Notes: generated from the letters alone by a model not told the origin. Numbered from the stretch's first letter, positions 8,535-18,029 are shown. The stretch is DNA of 52,338 nucleotides from an uncultured Prevotella sp. (GCA_905233425.1 CAJOEC010000017.1:7331-59668); one strand, 5' to 3'. Numbers and translations are program-made.

Positions 8535-9356
8535 ATGAAGATAGCACTTATAGGTTATGGCAAGATGGGCAAGATGATTGAGGAGATTGCCCTCAGCCGA
8601 GGTCACGAGATAGTGAGCATCATCGACATCGACAACCAGGAGGACTTCGACAGCGACGCCTTCGCATCGGCCGACGTCGCCATCGAATTTACCGCCCCGC
8701 AGGCCGCCTACGGCAACTACCTCAAGGCATGGGGTAAGGGCGTCAAAGTGGTCAGCGGCTCTACTGGATGGATGAAAGAGCACGGCGACGACGTGAAGGC
8801 TGCCTGTGAGAACGGAAAGACTCTGTTCTGGGCCTCGAACTTCAGTATCGGCGTGGCCATCTTCTCTGCCGTGAACCGTTATCTTGCAACGATAATGAAC
8901 CAGTTCCCACAGTACGACGTGGAGATGGAGGAGACACATCATGTGCACAAACTTGACCATCCGAGCGGCACGGCCATCACCCTGGCCGAGGAAATTGTGG
9001 AGCGACTCGACCGCAAGACCGATTGGGAAAGCCTCTCCCCCGACCCCTCCCGCAGGGGGGAGGGGAGTATATACTCTCAAGAGCAGGGCACAAGTGATGG
9101 TCAGAGGCAGAATGTAACTACTCCCCTCCCCTCCGAGGGAGGGGTTGGGGGTGGGGCTTCTCTGCGCATACTGTCATATCGCGAGGGCGAAGTGCCTGGC
9201 ATACATACTATTAAGTATGACTCGCCGGAAGATTGCATCACCATCACCCACGACGCACACTCACGCCGTGGCTTCGCACTTGGTGCTGTGCTGGCCGCCG
9301 AGTACACCAAGGAGCATAGCGGACTGCTGACCATTTCGGACATGTTCAAATTTTAA
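8535..9356 (+). CDS. dapB: 4-hydroxy-tetrahydrodipicolinate reductase
   Basis: 273 residues. NAD(P)H-dependent step of lysine/diaminopimelate synthesis, cytosolic. The nucleotide-binding start is IALIGYGKMGKM. The substrate motif THHVHKLDHPSGTA holds H135, H136 and K139. The C-terminal core VPGIHTIKYDS...GFALGAVLAAEY is standard. Residues about 166-210 are not part of the family: they are the translation of a complete CCCCTCCC palindromic element. Without it the protein would be about 230-250 residues. The insert lies after the catalytic segment, between two beta strands, and keeps the frame open. Confidence 0.95.
   Translation: MKIALIGYGKMGKMIEEIALSRGHEIVSIIDIDNQEDFDSDAFASADVAIEFTAPQAAYGNYLKAWGKGVKVVSGSTGWMKEHGDDVKAACENGKTLFWASNFSIGVAIFSAVNRYLATIMNQFPQYDVEMEETHHVHKLDHPSGTAITLAEEIVERLDRKTDWESLSPDPSRRGEGSIYSQEQGTSDGQRQNVTTPLPSEGGVGGGASLRILSYREGEVPGIHTIKYDSPEDCITITHDAHSRRGFALGAVLAAEYTKEHSGLLTISDMFKF
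9030..9160. repeat. CCCCTCCC palindromic element inside dapB
   Basis: A complete copy with both inverted halves. The left half runs into GGGGAGTATATAC, and the right half begins GTAACTACTCCCCTCC and ends GGGTTGGGGGTGGGG. It is translated through without a stop as about 44 residues, including TTPLPSEGGVGGG. Confidence 0.88.
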
Positions 9357-9446
9357 CATAGTTCATAATGGAGTTTAAATCAACTCCTTATCCGCAACTA
9401 TTCTATGCTGCGTTGCGTCAAACTAATGTGAAAAACAAATAAAGCA

Positions 9447-10982
9447 ATGAAGACTAAGAAAGAAAAAAGAAATCCGAAGCTACAGTGGCTGAAGTTCATC
9501 GTTGTGCTGGTCCTGTATCTGCTGTTTCTATATTGGGTGAAGTCATGGTTAGGCCTCATCGTGGTGCCCTTCATCTTTGACGCCTATATAACAAAGAAAA
9601 TCAATTGGCAGTGGTGGAAAGACGCCGAAGGCCCGGTGAAGTTCGTCATGTCGTGGGTCGATGCCATCGTATTCGCCCTGGTGGCCGTCTACTTCATAAA
9701 CCAGTTCTTCTTCCAGAACTACGTCATACCCAGCTCGTCGTTAGAGAAGAGCCTCCTCACCGGCGACTACCTCTTTGTCAGCAAGGTGAGCTACGGCCCG
9801 CGCATACCCGAAACCCCTCTGACCGTTCCCCTGACGCAGCACACGCTGCCTTTCGGCAACCTGAAGTCGTATATTGAGTGGCCCCACTGGGACTACCGCC
9901 GCGTGAAGGGCCTGGGCAATGTCGAGCTTAACGACATCGTGGTGTTCAACTACCCTGCAGGCGACACCATCATCACCGAACCGCCATACCAGACATACTA
10001 CTACCAGTTCTGCTATGAGTACGGCCAGGGCATCTTCCAGCAGCTCCACCCCGATGCACAGCCCATCGACTCGCTGCCCAAGGCCCAGCAGCTGGAGCGG
10101 TTGGAGGAGATCTACGCCCTCGGTTCGTCGTTCATAAAGCGCAACCCAGGCTTCAGCCCCGCTCCGGGAGCCTTGCCATTAGGGCAGGTGGACTGGCGTC
10201 CTACCGACCGCCGCGAGAACTACGTGAAGCGCTGTGTGGGACTGCCCGGACAGACGCTCCAGATAAAGGATCACATCGTATATCTCGACGGCAAGCCCAA
10301 CAAAGAACCCGACAACGTGCAGTACTCTTACGAGGTGCGCTTCCATGACGGTGCCGTTATGAAGGACGACTTCATGAGCGAGCATGGAATAACGTGCGAA
10401 GACCTGGGCCTGAGCGATGCCGACAGGGGCTACTTCAAGAGCAACGGCCAGATAACGCTTACCGACCAGATGCGCAACACGATAGCCATCATGCCCATGA
10501 CCGAAGCCACGATGAAAGCCCTCGCCGCGCGCAAGGACCTCGTGGAGAGCATCAGGCCCACGGTCAGCGAGCCGTCGATAGACATCTACCCGCAAAGCGG
10601 CAACACTCACTGGACACGCGACAACTACGGCCCCATCTGGATTCCTAAGAAGGGCGAGACCATAAAGTTGACACTCGACAACATCGCCGTCTACCAGCGG
10701 CCCATCAAGGCATACGAGAAGAATGACCTCGAAATACGCGATGGGAAGATATACATCAACGGTGAGCAGACCGACAGCTACACCTTCAAGATGGACTACT
10801 ACTGGATGATGGGCGACAACCGCCACAACTCGGCCGACTCGCGCTACTGGGGCTTCGTGCCCGAGGACCACATCGTGGGCAAACCCATCTTCATCTGGTG
10901 GAGCAGCGACCCCGACCGCGGTCTCTTCAGCGGCGGAATACGCTGGAGCCGTCTCTTCCGCTTCGTCGACAACATCAAGTAG
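9447..10982 (+). CDS. lepB: Signal peptidase I
   Basis: 511 residues. A membrane-bound protease that removes signal peptides from exported proteins. Two N-terminal membrane segments (about 17-45 and 68-88) precede the catalytic part. The Ser/Lys dyad is visible: Ser98 in IPSSSLEKSL and Lys261 in NYVKRCVGLPGQT. Box E is MGDNRHNSADSR, near 454. A long insert between the Ser and Lys boxes and another before box E make it longer than the E. coli enzyme, as is common in Bacteroidetes. It follows dapB and precedes a degenerate paralogue. Confidence 0.95.
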   Translation: MKTKKEKRNPKLQWLKFIVVLVLYLLFLYWVKSWLGLIVVPFIFDAYITKKINWQWWKDAEGPVKFVMSWVDAIVFALVAVYFINQFFFQNYVIPSSSLEKSLLTGDYLFVSKVSYGPRIPETPLTVPLTQHTLPFGNLKSYIEWPHWDYRRVKGLGNVELNDIVVFNYPAGDTIITEPPYQTYYYQFCYEYGQGIFQQLHPDAQPIDSLPKAQQLERLEEIYALGSSFIKRNPGFSPAPGALPLGQVDWRPTDRRENYVKRCVGLPGQTLQIKDHIVYLDGKPNKEPDNVQYSYEVRFHDGAVMKDDFMSEHGITCEDLGLSDADRGYFKSNGQITLTDQMRNTIAIMPMTEATMKALAARKDLVESIRPTVSEPSIDIYPQSGNTHWTRDNYGPIWIPKKGETIKLTLDNIAVYQRPIKAYEKNDLEIRDGKIYINGEQTDSYTFKMDYYWMMGDNRHNSADSRYWGFVPEDHIVGKPIFIWWSSDPDRGLFSGGIRWSRLFRFVDNIK

Positions 10983-11020
10983 GGGCAGGCCACGGCTGAC
11001 CGGCCCGCTACTGCCCAGTA

Positions 11021-11041
11021 TGTTGCGACTGAGTCGCAACA
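11021..11041. repeat. Palindrome between lepB and its paralogue
   Basis: TGTTGCGACT-G-AGTCGCAACA is a perfect 10-bp stem. Just upstream, from 10981, is AGGGGCAGGCC, related to the element inside the S9 peptidase gene (43143-43192). No T-tract follows, so it is not a classical terminator. Confidence 0.7.
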
Positions 11042-11053
11042 AACAGAACGAAA

Positions 11054-11596
11054 ATGCGAAAAACACTACGTTTCCTCATATCCCTGGCTGTGGCCCTTGC
11101 CCTGATGCTCCTCTTCAGGGCCGTGGGTATGACCATCTACACCATCGGCGGTGACGGTCTGAAGCCCACGTTCATCGCCGGCGACCGAGTGCTGGTGAAC
11201 CGCTGGAGCTACGGTCTGCGCGTTGGCGGTGGTGCCAGCGACTTCTTCAGCTACGGGCGACTGTGGCGGCAGCCTGTTGCCAAGGGCGACATTGTGGCTT
11301 TCGAGGACCCGTCAGACGGAAATATCGTCATCTGCAAGTGCAAGGGACTGCCGGGCGACACCCTCGAGGTTGACGGCGAGACCATTGTCGTTCCCGGACT
11401 GAAGGACTGCGCCGACGCCGACTACTACTGGATGGAGGCCATCAGCGAGGGCAACGACACCGACTCGCGCCTCTTGGGCTTCATTTCCGAGGAATACATC
11501 ATCGGAAGGGTGATGATGGTGGCCTACAGCCACGATCCCAACAGCCGTCTGTGGGAAGGATGGCGCTACTACAGGTCGTTCATGCTCTGCCAATAG
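11054..11596 (+). CDS. S26-like protein lacking the catalytic dyad
   Basis: 180 residues. It aligns to signal peptidase I through GDGLKPTFIAGDRVLVNRWSYG, CKGLPGDTLEV, a YYWM box, DSRLLGFISEEYIIG and a C-terminal SHDPNSRLWEG matching LepB SSDPDRGLFSG. At the nucleophile position it has Gly35 (LepB Ser98). At the general base it has Cys94 (LepB Lys261). The box MGDNRHNS becomes MEAISEGN. One N-terminal membrane helix (6-30). It is therefore probably not a peptidase. It directly follows active lepB, so a regulatory or chaperone role beside LepB is an inference. Confidence 0.85.
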   Translation: MRKTLRFLISLAVALALMLLFRAVGMTIYTIGGDGLKPTFIAGDRVLVNRWSYGLRVGGGASDFFSYGRLWRQPVAKGDIVAFEDPSDGNIVICKCKGLPGDTLEVDGETIVVPGLKDCADADYYWMEAISEGNDTDSRLLGFISEEYIIGRVMMVAYSHDPNSRLWEGWRYYRSFMLCQ

Positions 11597-11642
11597 GAAG
11601 CATTCATCTTATTGCCATTATTGATTCCGGCATTTCATAGTA

Positions 11643-11721
11643 GGGACGCGACGTGTCGCGTCTACATCTCGGACGCGACGTGCCGCGTCTACATCTCGGA
11701 CGCGACACGTCGCGTCCCTAC
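11643..11721. repeat. Three GACGCGAC palindromes, 27 nt apart
   Basis: GACGCGACGTGTCGCGTC at 11645-11662, then variants at 11672 and 11699, joined by TACATCTCG. The same palindrome occurs twice at 40162-40212. The stretch 11597-11851 holds no gene besides this array and a promoter. Confidence 0.88.
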
Positions 11722-11819
11722 AAGGACTGAATAGTCACTTCATTATCTTATTAATTGAAAAAAGTCTTAAATGCTTACAACAATTTGAAATAATATGCAA
11801 TGGTTTGTCGAAAAATACG

Positions 11820-11827
11820 TAACTTTG
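11820..11827 (+). promoter_or_regulatory. -7 promoter box for the DUF5683 gene
   Basis: TAACTTTG followed by C is a strong -7 match. It places the transcript start near 11834 and supports the ATG at 11852 over the earlier in-frame ATG at 11795. Confidence 0.65.
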
Positions 11828-11851
11828 CACTTCAAACCATTTAATAAGCAG

Positions 11852-12700
11852 ATGAACAGTGTAAGCAAAGGGACTGTGAGGCTCGAAAGACTGATGGTGA
11901 TAACGATGGTTATCACCTTTCAGTTAATGCATATCCCTGCATTTGCCCAGGGGGTTCTGGCCGACAGCATAGGAGTTGCGGTAGCCACACCGCCCGACAC
12001 GATACCGGCGGTGACACCCTACCAGATTCCTGACCTGCTGCCCGACAGTCTGGAGCTTGATGACGACTTGATACCAACACTGCAGCCCGACAAAATAGAA
12101 GATGCCGAGGGCATAGCCATCGACATGATGGACCAAGGCGTGAGCCTCATGGCTGAACAGGTGGCACCAGTGAGGGAGCGCCGCGACTGGAGCAAATGGG
12201 CGCCCGACCCGAAACGGGCACTGTGGCTGGCGCTCGTCATTCCCGGCGGCGGACAGATTTACAACCGCAAATACTGGAAGCTGCCCATCGTCTACGGAGG
12301 GTTCCTGGGCTGTATCTACGCCATGAGCTGGAACAACACCATGTACAAGGACTACTCCCAGGCATACATCGACCTTACGGACAACGACCCCGAGACTGCA
12401 AGCTACAACAAGTTCCTGCACTTGGGAAGGCAGATAAACTCGTCTAACGAAGACCGATACAAGGACATCTTCAAGAAACGAAAGGACAAGTACCGCCGTT
12501 GGCGCGACCTTAGCTTCTTTGTCATGATAGGCATCTACGCCCTGTCGGTCATCGATGCCTACGTGGACGCAGAGTTGTCGCAGTTCGACATATCCAAAGA
12601 CCTGAGCCTGAAGGTCACACCGGCTGTGATGGGCAGCGGAGAGAACCGAAACCCCTTGTATGCAACGGCATTGGGGGTGAACTGCAGCATCAGTTTCTGA
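11852..12700 (+). CDS. DUF5683 family membrane protein
   Basis: 282 residues from the ATG that follows the promoter. The signal-like start ends in MHIPAFAQ. The conserved part (about 120-250) begins DPKRALWLALVIPGGGQIYN and continues through a hydrophobic YGGFLGCIYAMSW segment and a second near YALSVIDAYVDA. The PGGGQIYNRKYWKLPI block is the family hallmark. The function is not known. In Bacteroidales this family is often next to an MltD-type transglycosylase and a Rel gene, as here, which hints at an envelope role. Confidence 0.85.
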   Translation: MNSVSKGTVRLERLMVITMVITFQLMHIPAFAQGVLADSIGVAVATPPDTIPAVTPYQIPDLLPDSLELDDDLIPTLQPDKIEDAEGIAIDMMDQGVSLMAEQVAPVRERRDWSKWAPDPKRALWLALVIPGGGQIYNRKYWKLPIVYGGFLGCIYAMSWNNTMYKDYSQAYIDLTDNDPETASYNKFLHLGRQINSSNEDRYKDIFKKRKDKYRRWRDLSFFVMIGIYALSVIDAYVDAELSQFDISKDLSLKVTPAVMGSGENRNPLYATALGVNCSISF

Positions 12701-12842
12701 TGCCGGCGGGAGAAACGCCGACCACGACCGGGAGGCAAGAGGCAGACCGCGCAACTTGCGCGGTGTACAGGACAGCATGCTGGGTACAGGACAACATAAA
12801 TGATATAGAATAGAGAATAATGGTATAGAGAAGGGAATTATT

Positions 12843-14303
12843 ATGGAGAAGAAGGAATACATGTTTATGACTTGTGAGAATTGGCATTGGCGTATGTCAG
12901 CATTTCTGCTGGCCTTTTTCCTTATGCTGACGCCAGCGGCGGGCCAGACAGAGAACCCAACGACCCAAGAAGTTGGGACCGTCAGCACCGCCGAGGACGC
13001 TGACGACACAGAGGCAGAGGCCGACGACGAGGACACCAACGACGACGAGGACACCAATGACGACGAAGAGGGCACAGAGGAATCGGAAGAGCTGATGTTT
13101 CCCGAGGCTATGGGCGACTACTTGGACTCGCTGATGACGCTCTACATGACGCGCACATACCTCACCACGGGTACCGACTGCCAGACGAGCGACGTGAACC
13201 CCACGTTCACCAAGGAGCAGTACATGGAGCGTCTCTACCGCATGCCCACGGTCATCGAGATGCCATGGAACGAGGTGGTGCAGCGCTGTATTGACCGCTA
13301 CACGGAGAAGTCGCGCCGACAGGTGAGCTATCTCCTCGGCGCCTGCAATTTCTACATGCCCTTCTTCGAGGAGGCCCTCGAGGCCTACCAGCTTCCCTTG
13401 GAGCTGAAATACCTGCCAATCATCGAGTCGGCACTCAACCCCTCGGCAGTGTCGCACGCCGGTGCCGCCGGCCTGTGGCAGTTCATGCCGTCGGCAGCGA
13501 AGACCTACAACCTGGAGATCAACTCGCTTGTCGACGAGCGCCGCGACCCGGTGAAGAGCAGCTGGGCCGCCGCACGCCTCCTGCGCGACCTCTTCAACCT
13601 CTTCGGCGACTGGAACCTGGCCATCGCCGGCTACAACTGCGGACCGGAGAACATAAACAAAGCCATACACCGTGCTGGAGGCGAAAAGGACTACTGGAAG
13701 ATAAGCCCATATCTGCCACGCGAGACGCGAGGCTACGTGCCGGCATTCATCGCCGCCAACTACGTGATGACCTACTACTGCGACCACAACATCTGCCCCA
13801 TGCAGACACAGCTGCCGGTGAAGACCGATACGGTGATGATCTCGCAGAACGTCACATTCAGCCAGATTTGCTCGGTCATGGGGCTGAGCATCGACATGGT
13901 GCGCTCGCTCAACCCGCAGTACCGCAAAGACATTGTGCCCGGAGCGACGAAGCCATCGGCACTACGCCTGCCAGTGGCCGACACCACGCGCTTCATCGAC
14001 CTCCAGGATTCGATCTTCGCCTCCACCGATGGGGCATTCACAAAGCGCATGGAGGTGCAGGTTGAGGAAGAGACATACCAGACGACGGGCAAGAAGGGCC
14101 GCAAATCCCGCCGCACACGTGGGGCAAAGGCTGGCAAGGCAGCCAGGAGCAGCGGAGGAGGAAGCGTCTCGGTGACGGTGAAGAAGGGCGACACACTCTC
14201 TGCCATCGCAAAGAGAAACGGCACGACAGTGGACAAGCTGAGAAAACTGAACGGAATAAAAGGAAGCAACATCAAGGCAGGAAAGAAAATCAGAGTGAAG
14301 TGA
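12843..14303 (+). CDS. Lytic transglycosylase with LysM (MltD-like)
   Basis: 486 residues. It cleaves peptidoglycan glycan strands in the periplasm. A signal peptide ends near residue 35 (TPAAGQ). Residues about 45-85 are a strongly acidic linker coded by a short tandem DNA repeat (DEDTNDDEDTNDDEE). The SLT domain (about 165-310) has the catalytic Glu in LPIIESALNP and the motifs GAAGLWQFMPSAAKTY and AIAGYNCGP. A basic stretch (KKGRKSRRTRGAKAGKAARS) leads to one C-terminal LysM (about 443-486). Alternative starts at 12861 or 12867 would trim only the N-region. Confidence 0.93.
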   Translation: MEKKEYMFMTCENWHWRMSAFLLAFFLMLTPAAGQTENPTTQEVGTVSTAEDADDTEAEADDEDTNDDEDTNDDEEGTEESEELMFPEAMGDYLDSLMTLYMTRTYLTTGTDCQTSDVNPTFTKEQYMERLYRMPTVIEMPWNEVVQRCIDRYTEKSRRQVSYLLGACNFYMPFFEEALEAYQLPLELKYLPIIESALNPSAVSHAGAAGLWQFMPSAAKTYNLEINSLVDERRDPVKSSWAAARLLRDLFNLFGDWNLAIAGYNCGPENINKAIHRAGGEKDYWKISPYLPRETRGYVPAFIAANYVMTYYCDHNICPMQTQLPVKTDTVMISQNVTFSQICSVMGLSIDMVRSLNPQYRKDIVPGATKPSALRLPVADTTRFIDLQDSIFASTDGAFTKRMEVQVEEETYQTTGKKGRKSRRTRGAKAGKAARSSGGGSVSVTVKKGDTLSAIAKRNGTTVDKLRKLNGIKGSNIKAGKKIRVK

Positions 14304-14395
14304 ATACATCAGGACATCAGGACAACAATATGACGAGACAATAAGATATTTGGGAATCAAGACAAAAAAACAAAAAGAGAAAAGGAGGAACAACA

Positions 14396-16666
14396 ATGGA
14401 TGACGACGAGATGATGCGACGCGAGGCCGCCGACGAACAAATGATAACCGAAGCCTTCCAGCGGCTGACAGACACATACATGAACTCATGCCACCGCAAG
14501 AAGGTGGAAATAATCACAAAAGCTTTCAACTTTGCCAAACAGGCGCACAAAGGTGTCAGGAGACTGTCGGGAGAGCCCTACATCATGCACCCCATAGCCG
14601 TGGCACAGATAGTGTGCGAGGAGATCGGGCTCGGCTCGACGAGCATCTGCTCCGCACTGCTCCACGATGTCGTGGAGGACACGGAGTACACCGTGGAGGA
14701 CATAGAGAACATGTTCGGCCCGAAGATTGCACAGATAGTCGACGGACTGACGAAACTCTCCGGCGGCATCTTCGGCGCACAGGCATCGGCACAGGCCGAG
14801 AATTTCAAGAAGCTGCTCCTCACCATGAGCGAGGACATCCGCGTGATACTGATAAAGATGGCCGACCGTCTGCACAACATGCGCACACTGGAGAGCCAGC
14901 CAGCCAACAAACGGTACAAGATTGCCGGCGAGACACTCTACCTCTATGCGCCACTGGCCCACCGTCTGGGTCTCTACCGCATAAAGTCGGAGTTAGAGAA
15001 CCTCAGCTTCCGCTTCGAGCACCCCGAGGAGTTTGAGGCAATAGTGCGTAGGCTTGAAGAAACGAAGATTTCGCGGCAGCAGTCGTTCGACCAGTTCACA
15101 CAACCTATCGAGGAGGCACTAAAGAAGATGGGTGTCAAGTACGAGATCAAGCAGCGCGTGAAGACCCCTTACTCCATCTGGAGCAAGATGCAGAATAAGC
15201 ACGTCACCTTCGACGAGATCTACGACATCCTGGCCGCCCGCATCATCTTCACACCACGACAGCGCGAGGAAGAGATCAACGAGTGCTTCGACATCTACGT
15301 CGCCCTGACGAAGATATACAGCAGCCATCCCGACCGCATACGCGACTGGGTGAACCACCCCAAGGCCAACGGCTACCAGGCACTTCACGTCACACTCATG
15401 TCGAAGCAGGGATTCTGGATAGAGGTGCAGATACGCAGCGACCGCATGAACGAGATTGCCGAGCAGGGACTGGCCGCACACTGGAAATACAAGGAAGGGG
15501 AGGAACTGCAAGAGGACGAGGGCGAACTGAACCAGTGGCTTCGCACCATAAAGGAGATCCTCGACGACCCGCAGCCCGACGCCATGGACTTCCTCGACGC
15601 CATAAAGCTGAACCTCTTCGCAAGCGAGATATTCGTGTTCACACCTAAGGGCGAAATCAAGACCATGCCCGCAGGATGCACCGTCCTCGACTTCGCATTC
15701 TCAATACATACATTCCTCGGAAGCCACTGCATAGGCGCGAAGGTGAACCACAAACTGGTGCCGCTAAGCCATCAGCTGAACAGCGGCGACCAGGTGGAAG
15801 TCCTCACGTCGAAGTCGCAGCATGTGCATCCGGTGTGGATAACATTCGTACACACGGCAAAGGCTAAGGCAAAGGTGCAGGCCATACTGCGACGCGGACA
15901 GCGCGAGGTGCAGAAGCAGGGCGAGACCATTCTCACAGAGTGGCTCAAGAGCAAGGGATTCGAAGCGACATCCGAGGTCATCGACCAGCTGCAGACACTC
16001 CACGAGATGCCCAACCGCGACGAAATGCTACTGGCCATTGGCGAGAAGAAAATCACGCTCGGTGACAAGGACGAGGACGAGCTGAAGGGCAAGAACAAGA
16101 AGGGCGACAACGGTGGCAACGGAGGAGGATGGCGCAAGTTCGTGCCATTCGTCAAGGCGAAGAAACAGCAGGAGGAGAAACAGCCGGAGCTGTTCATCGT
16201 TCCCGAGAAATTCAACCGCAAGAAGCCCATCTTCATCAACGAGGACAACATCGCGCAGTACATATTCCCCGCCTGCTGCCACCCTATTCCGGGCGACGAT
16301 GCGCTGGGATACATCGACAACCAGAACCGCATAGAGATACACAACCGCAAGTGTCCAGTGGCAAACAAGCTGAAGGCCAACTACGGCAACCGCCTCCTTG
16401 ATGTCAAATGGGACATGCACAAGCAACTCTTCTTCGATGCCACGATACGCCTCGGAGGCATAGACCGCCGCGGACTCGTCAACGAAGTGACACGCATCAT
16501 CTCCGACCAGTTGTCGGTGGACATACGCGGACTGGCTTTCTCCACCAAGGACGGAATCTTCGAGGGAACCATCGACCTGCGCGTACACGACCGTATCGAA
16601 GTGAAGGAGATCATGGACAAGCTGAAAGAGGTCGACGACCTGAAGGAGATATCACAGATAATGTAA
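14396..16666 (+). CDS. Bifunctional (p)ppGpp synthetase/hydrolase (Rel/SpoT)
   Basis: 756 residues. It makes and degrades the stringent-response alarmone. The HD hydrolase domain (about 45-200) has HP at 65-66 and the HD pair in ALLHDVVED at 90-91, plus DRLHNMRTL. The synthetase domain (about 240-360) starts RVKTPYSIWSKM. A TGS domain (about 405-465) begins IFVFTPKGEIKTMPAG, and an ACT domain closes the protein. Both catalytic halves look intact. The start at 14396 is preceded by AAAGGAGGAACAACA, an unusually good Shine-Dalgarno for this phylum. The next gene starts 4 nt after its stop. Confidence 0.96.
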   Translation: MDDDEMMRREAADEQMITEAFQRLTDTYMNSCHRKKVEIITKAFNFAKQAHKGVRRLSGEPYIMHPIAVAQIVCEEIGLGSTSICSALLHDVVEDTEYTVEDIENMFGPKIAQIVDGLTKLSGGIFGAQASAQAENFKKLLLTMSEDIRVILIKMADRLHNMRTLESQPANKRYKIAGETLYLYAPLAHRLGLYRIKSELENLSFRFEHPEEFEAIVRRLEETKISRQQSFDQFTQPIEEALKKMGVKYEIKQRVKTPYSIWSKMQNKHVTFDEIYDILAARIIFTPRQREEEINECFDIYVALTKIYSSHPDRIRDWVNHPKANGYQALHVTLMSKQGFWIEVQIRSDRMNEIAEQGLAAHWKYKEGEELQEDEGELNQWLRTIKEILDDPQPDAMDFLDAIKLNLFASEIFVFTPKGEIKTMPAGCTVLDFAFSIHTFLGSHCIGAKVNHKLVPLSHQLNSGDQVEVLTSKSQHVHPVWITFVHTAKAKAKVQAILRRGQREVQKQGETILTEWLKSKGFEATSEVIDQLQTLHEMPNRDEMLLAIGEKKITLGDKDEDELKGKNKKGDNGGNGGGWRKFVPFVKAKKQQEEKQPELFIVPEKFNRKKPIFINEDNIAQYIFPACCHPIPGDDALGYIDNQNRIEIHNRKCPVANKLKANYGNRLLDVKWDMHKQLFFDATIRLGGIDRRGLVNEVTRIISDQLSVDIRGLAFSTKDGIFEGTIDLRVHDRIEVKEIMDKLKEVDDLKEISQIM

Positions 16667-16670
16667 ACCA

Positions 16671-17429
16671 ATGAAACAGGCAATGATTTTCGCTGCCGGA
16701 CTTGGCACCCGCCTCAAGCCGCTCACTGACACATGTCCGAAGGCTCTTGTCGAGGTCGGCGGCAAGCCACTGCTGGCTCACGTCGTTGAGCAGCTACAGG
16801 CTGCGGGATATGAGCGCATGGTGGTGAACGTCCACCACTTTGCCGACCAGATAGAGAGTTTCCTGCGCAGCAACCAGAACTTCGGCATCGACATACGTGT
16901 CAGCGACGAGCGAGACATGCTCCTCGACACGGGAGGCGGACTGAAGAAGGCGGCCCCGCTTTTCGACCACGAGAAGAACATACTGCTCCACAACGTCGAC
17001 ATACTCTCAAACGTAGACTACGAGTGGTTCTCGGACCAGCACCAGGCCGACGAAGACGCTGTGCTCCTCGTCAGCCGCCGCAAGACGAAACGCTATCTGC
17101 TCTTCGACAGCGGAATGAGGCTTATGGGATGGACGAACATTGAAACCGGCGAGGTGAAATCACCATTCCCCTGGCTTCGCAACTCCGCCATCGCTCCCAG
17201 CGCTTTCCCTGAGGGTCTCCACGCTTTTGCCTTCAGCGGCATCCACTCCTTCTCGCCACGTCTGTTCTCGCTCATGGATCGTTTCCCCGAGCGTTTCCCC
17301 ATCATCGATTTCTATCTCAGCATCTGCCACCGCGCCCGTATCGTCGGCTGCATCAAGGACGACCTGCAGGTGCTTGACGTAGGGAAGCCCGAAACACTCC
17401 AGCAGGCAAACTCCCAAAACTCCCAATAA
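16671..17429 (+). CDS. Sugar-phosphate nucleotidyltransferase
   Basis: 252 residues. NTP-transferase fold with the signature AAGLGTRLKPLTDTCPKALVEVGGKPLL at the start (G-rich loop and KAL). It activates a sugar 1-phosphate to an NDP-sugar; size and sequence resemble MurNAc-1-P uridylyltransferase or mannose-1-P guanylyltransferase types, but the substrate cannot be read from sequence. The last residues NSQNSQ and the TAA stop are supplied by a decamer DNA array (17410-17458). It lies 4 nt after rel and 30 nt before gmk, so probably one operon. Confidence 0.88.
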   Translation: MKQAMIFAAGLGTRLKPLTDTCPKALVEVGGKPLLAHVVEQLQAAGYERMVVNVHHFADQIESFLRSNQNFGIDIRVSDERDMLLDTGGGLKKAAPLFDHEKNILLHNVDILSNVDYEWFSDQHQADEDAVLLVSRRKTKRYLLFDSGMRLMGWTNIETGEVKSPFPWLRNSAIAPSAFPEGLHAFAFSGIHSFSPRLFSLMDRFPERFPIIDFYLSICHRARIVGCIKDDLQVLDVGKPETLQQANSQNSQ

Positions 17430-17458
17430 CTCCCGCTAACTCCCAATAACTCCCATAA
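17410..17458. repeat. Decamer array at the nucleotidyltransferase-gmk junction
   Basis: Five copies of ACTCCCAATA or close variants. The array gives the end and stop codon of the upstream gene and runs up to the gmk start codon. Confidence 0.85.
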
Positions 17459-17459
17459 A

Positions 17460-18029
17460 ATGAACAAACTAATCATTTTCAGCGCCCCCAGCGGCAGCGG
17501 CAAGTCAACCATAGTGCAGTGGCTCATGCAGGAGCATCCCGAACTGCGTCTCTATTTCTCCATCTCTGCCACATCGCGAGCACCTCGCGGCACAGAGCGT
17601 CACGGCGTTGAGTATTTCTTCCTCACGCCCGAAGAGTTCCGCCAGCGGATAGCCGACGACGAGTTCCTTGAATACGAGGAGGTCTACCAAGACCGTTTCT
17701 ACGGCACGCTGAAGAGCCAGGTGGAGCGCCAGTTGGAAGCTGGGCAGAACGTTGTGTTCGACGTCGATGTCAAGGGAGGCATAAACATCAAGCACTTCTA
17801 CGGCCAAAGGGCCATGAGCATCTTCATCCAGCCGCCTTCTGTCGAGGAACTGCGCCGCCGCCTACAGCTCCGTGGCACCGACACGCCCGAAGCAATAGAG
17901 AACCGGCTGGCAAAGGCCGAATACGAGCTGACCTTTGCTCCACAGTTCGACCATGTTGTGGTGAACGACAACATCGACGAGGCCAAGGCCGAGACACTAC
18001 GCATTGTCAGTTCTTTCCTATTGGATTAG
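17460..18029 (+). CDS. gmk: Guanylate kinase
   Basis: 189 residues. It phosphorylates GMP to GDP. The P-loop APSGSGKST is at 9-17. The GMP-binding region SISATSRAPRGTERHGVEYFF and the lid residues RLQLRGTD follow in the usual order. The length is standard. It sits between arrays on both sides: decamers before and 22-mers after. Its product GDP links loosely to the neighbouring Rel enzyme, which uses GDP/GTP, but that is context only. Confidence 0.96.
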   Translation: MNKLIIFSAPSGSGKSTIVQWLMQEHPELRLYFSISATSRAPRGTERHGVEYFFLTPEEFRQRIADDEFLEYEEVYQDRFYGTLKSQVERQLEAGQNVVFDVDVKGGINIKHFYGQRAMSIFIQPPSVEELRRRLQLRGTDTPEAIENRLAKAEYELTFAPQFDHVVVNDNIDEAKAETLRIVSSFLLD

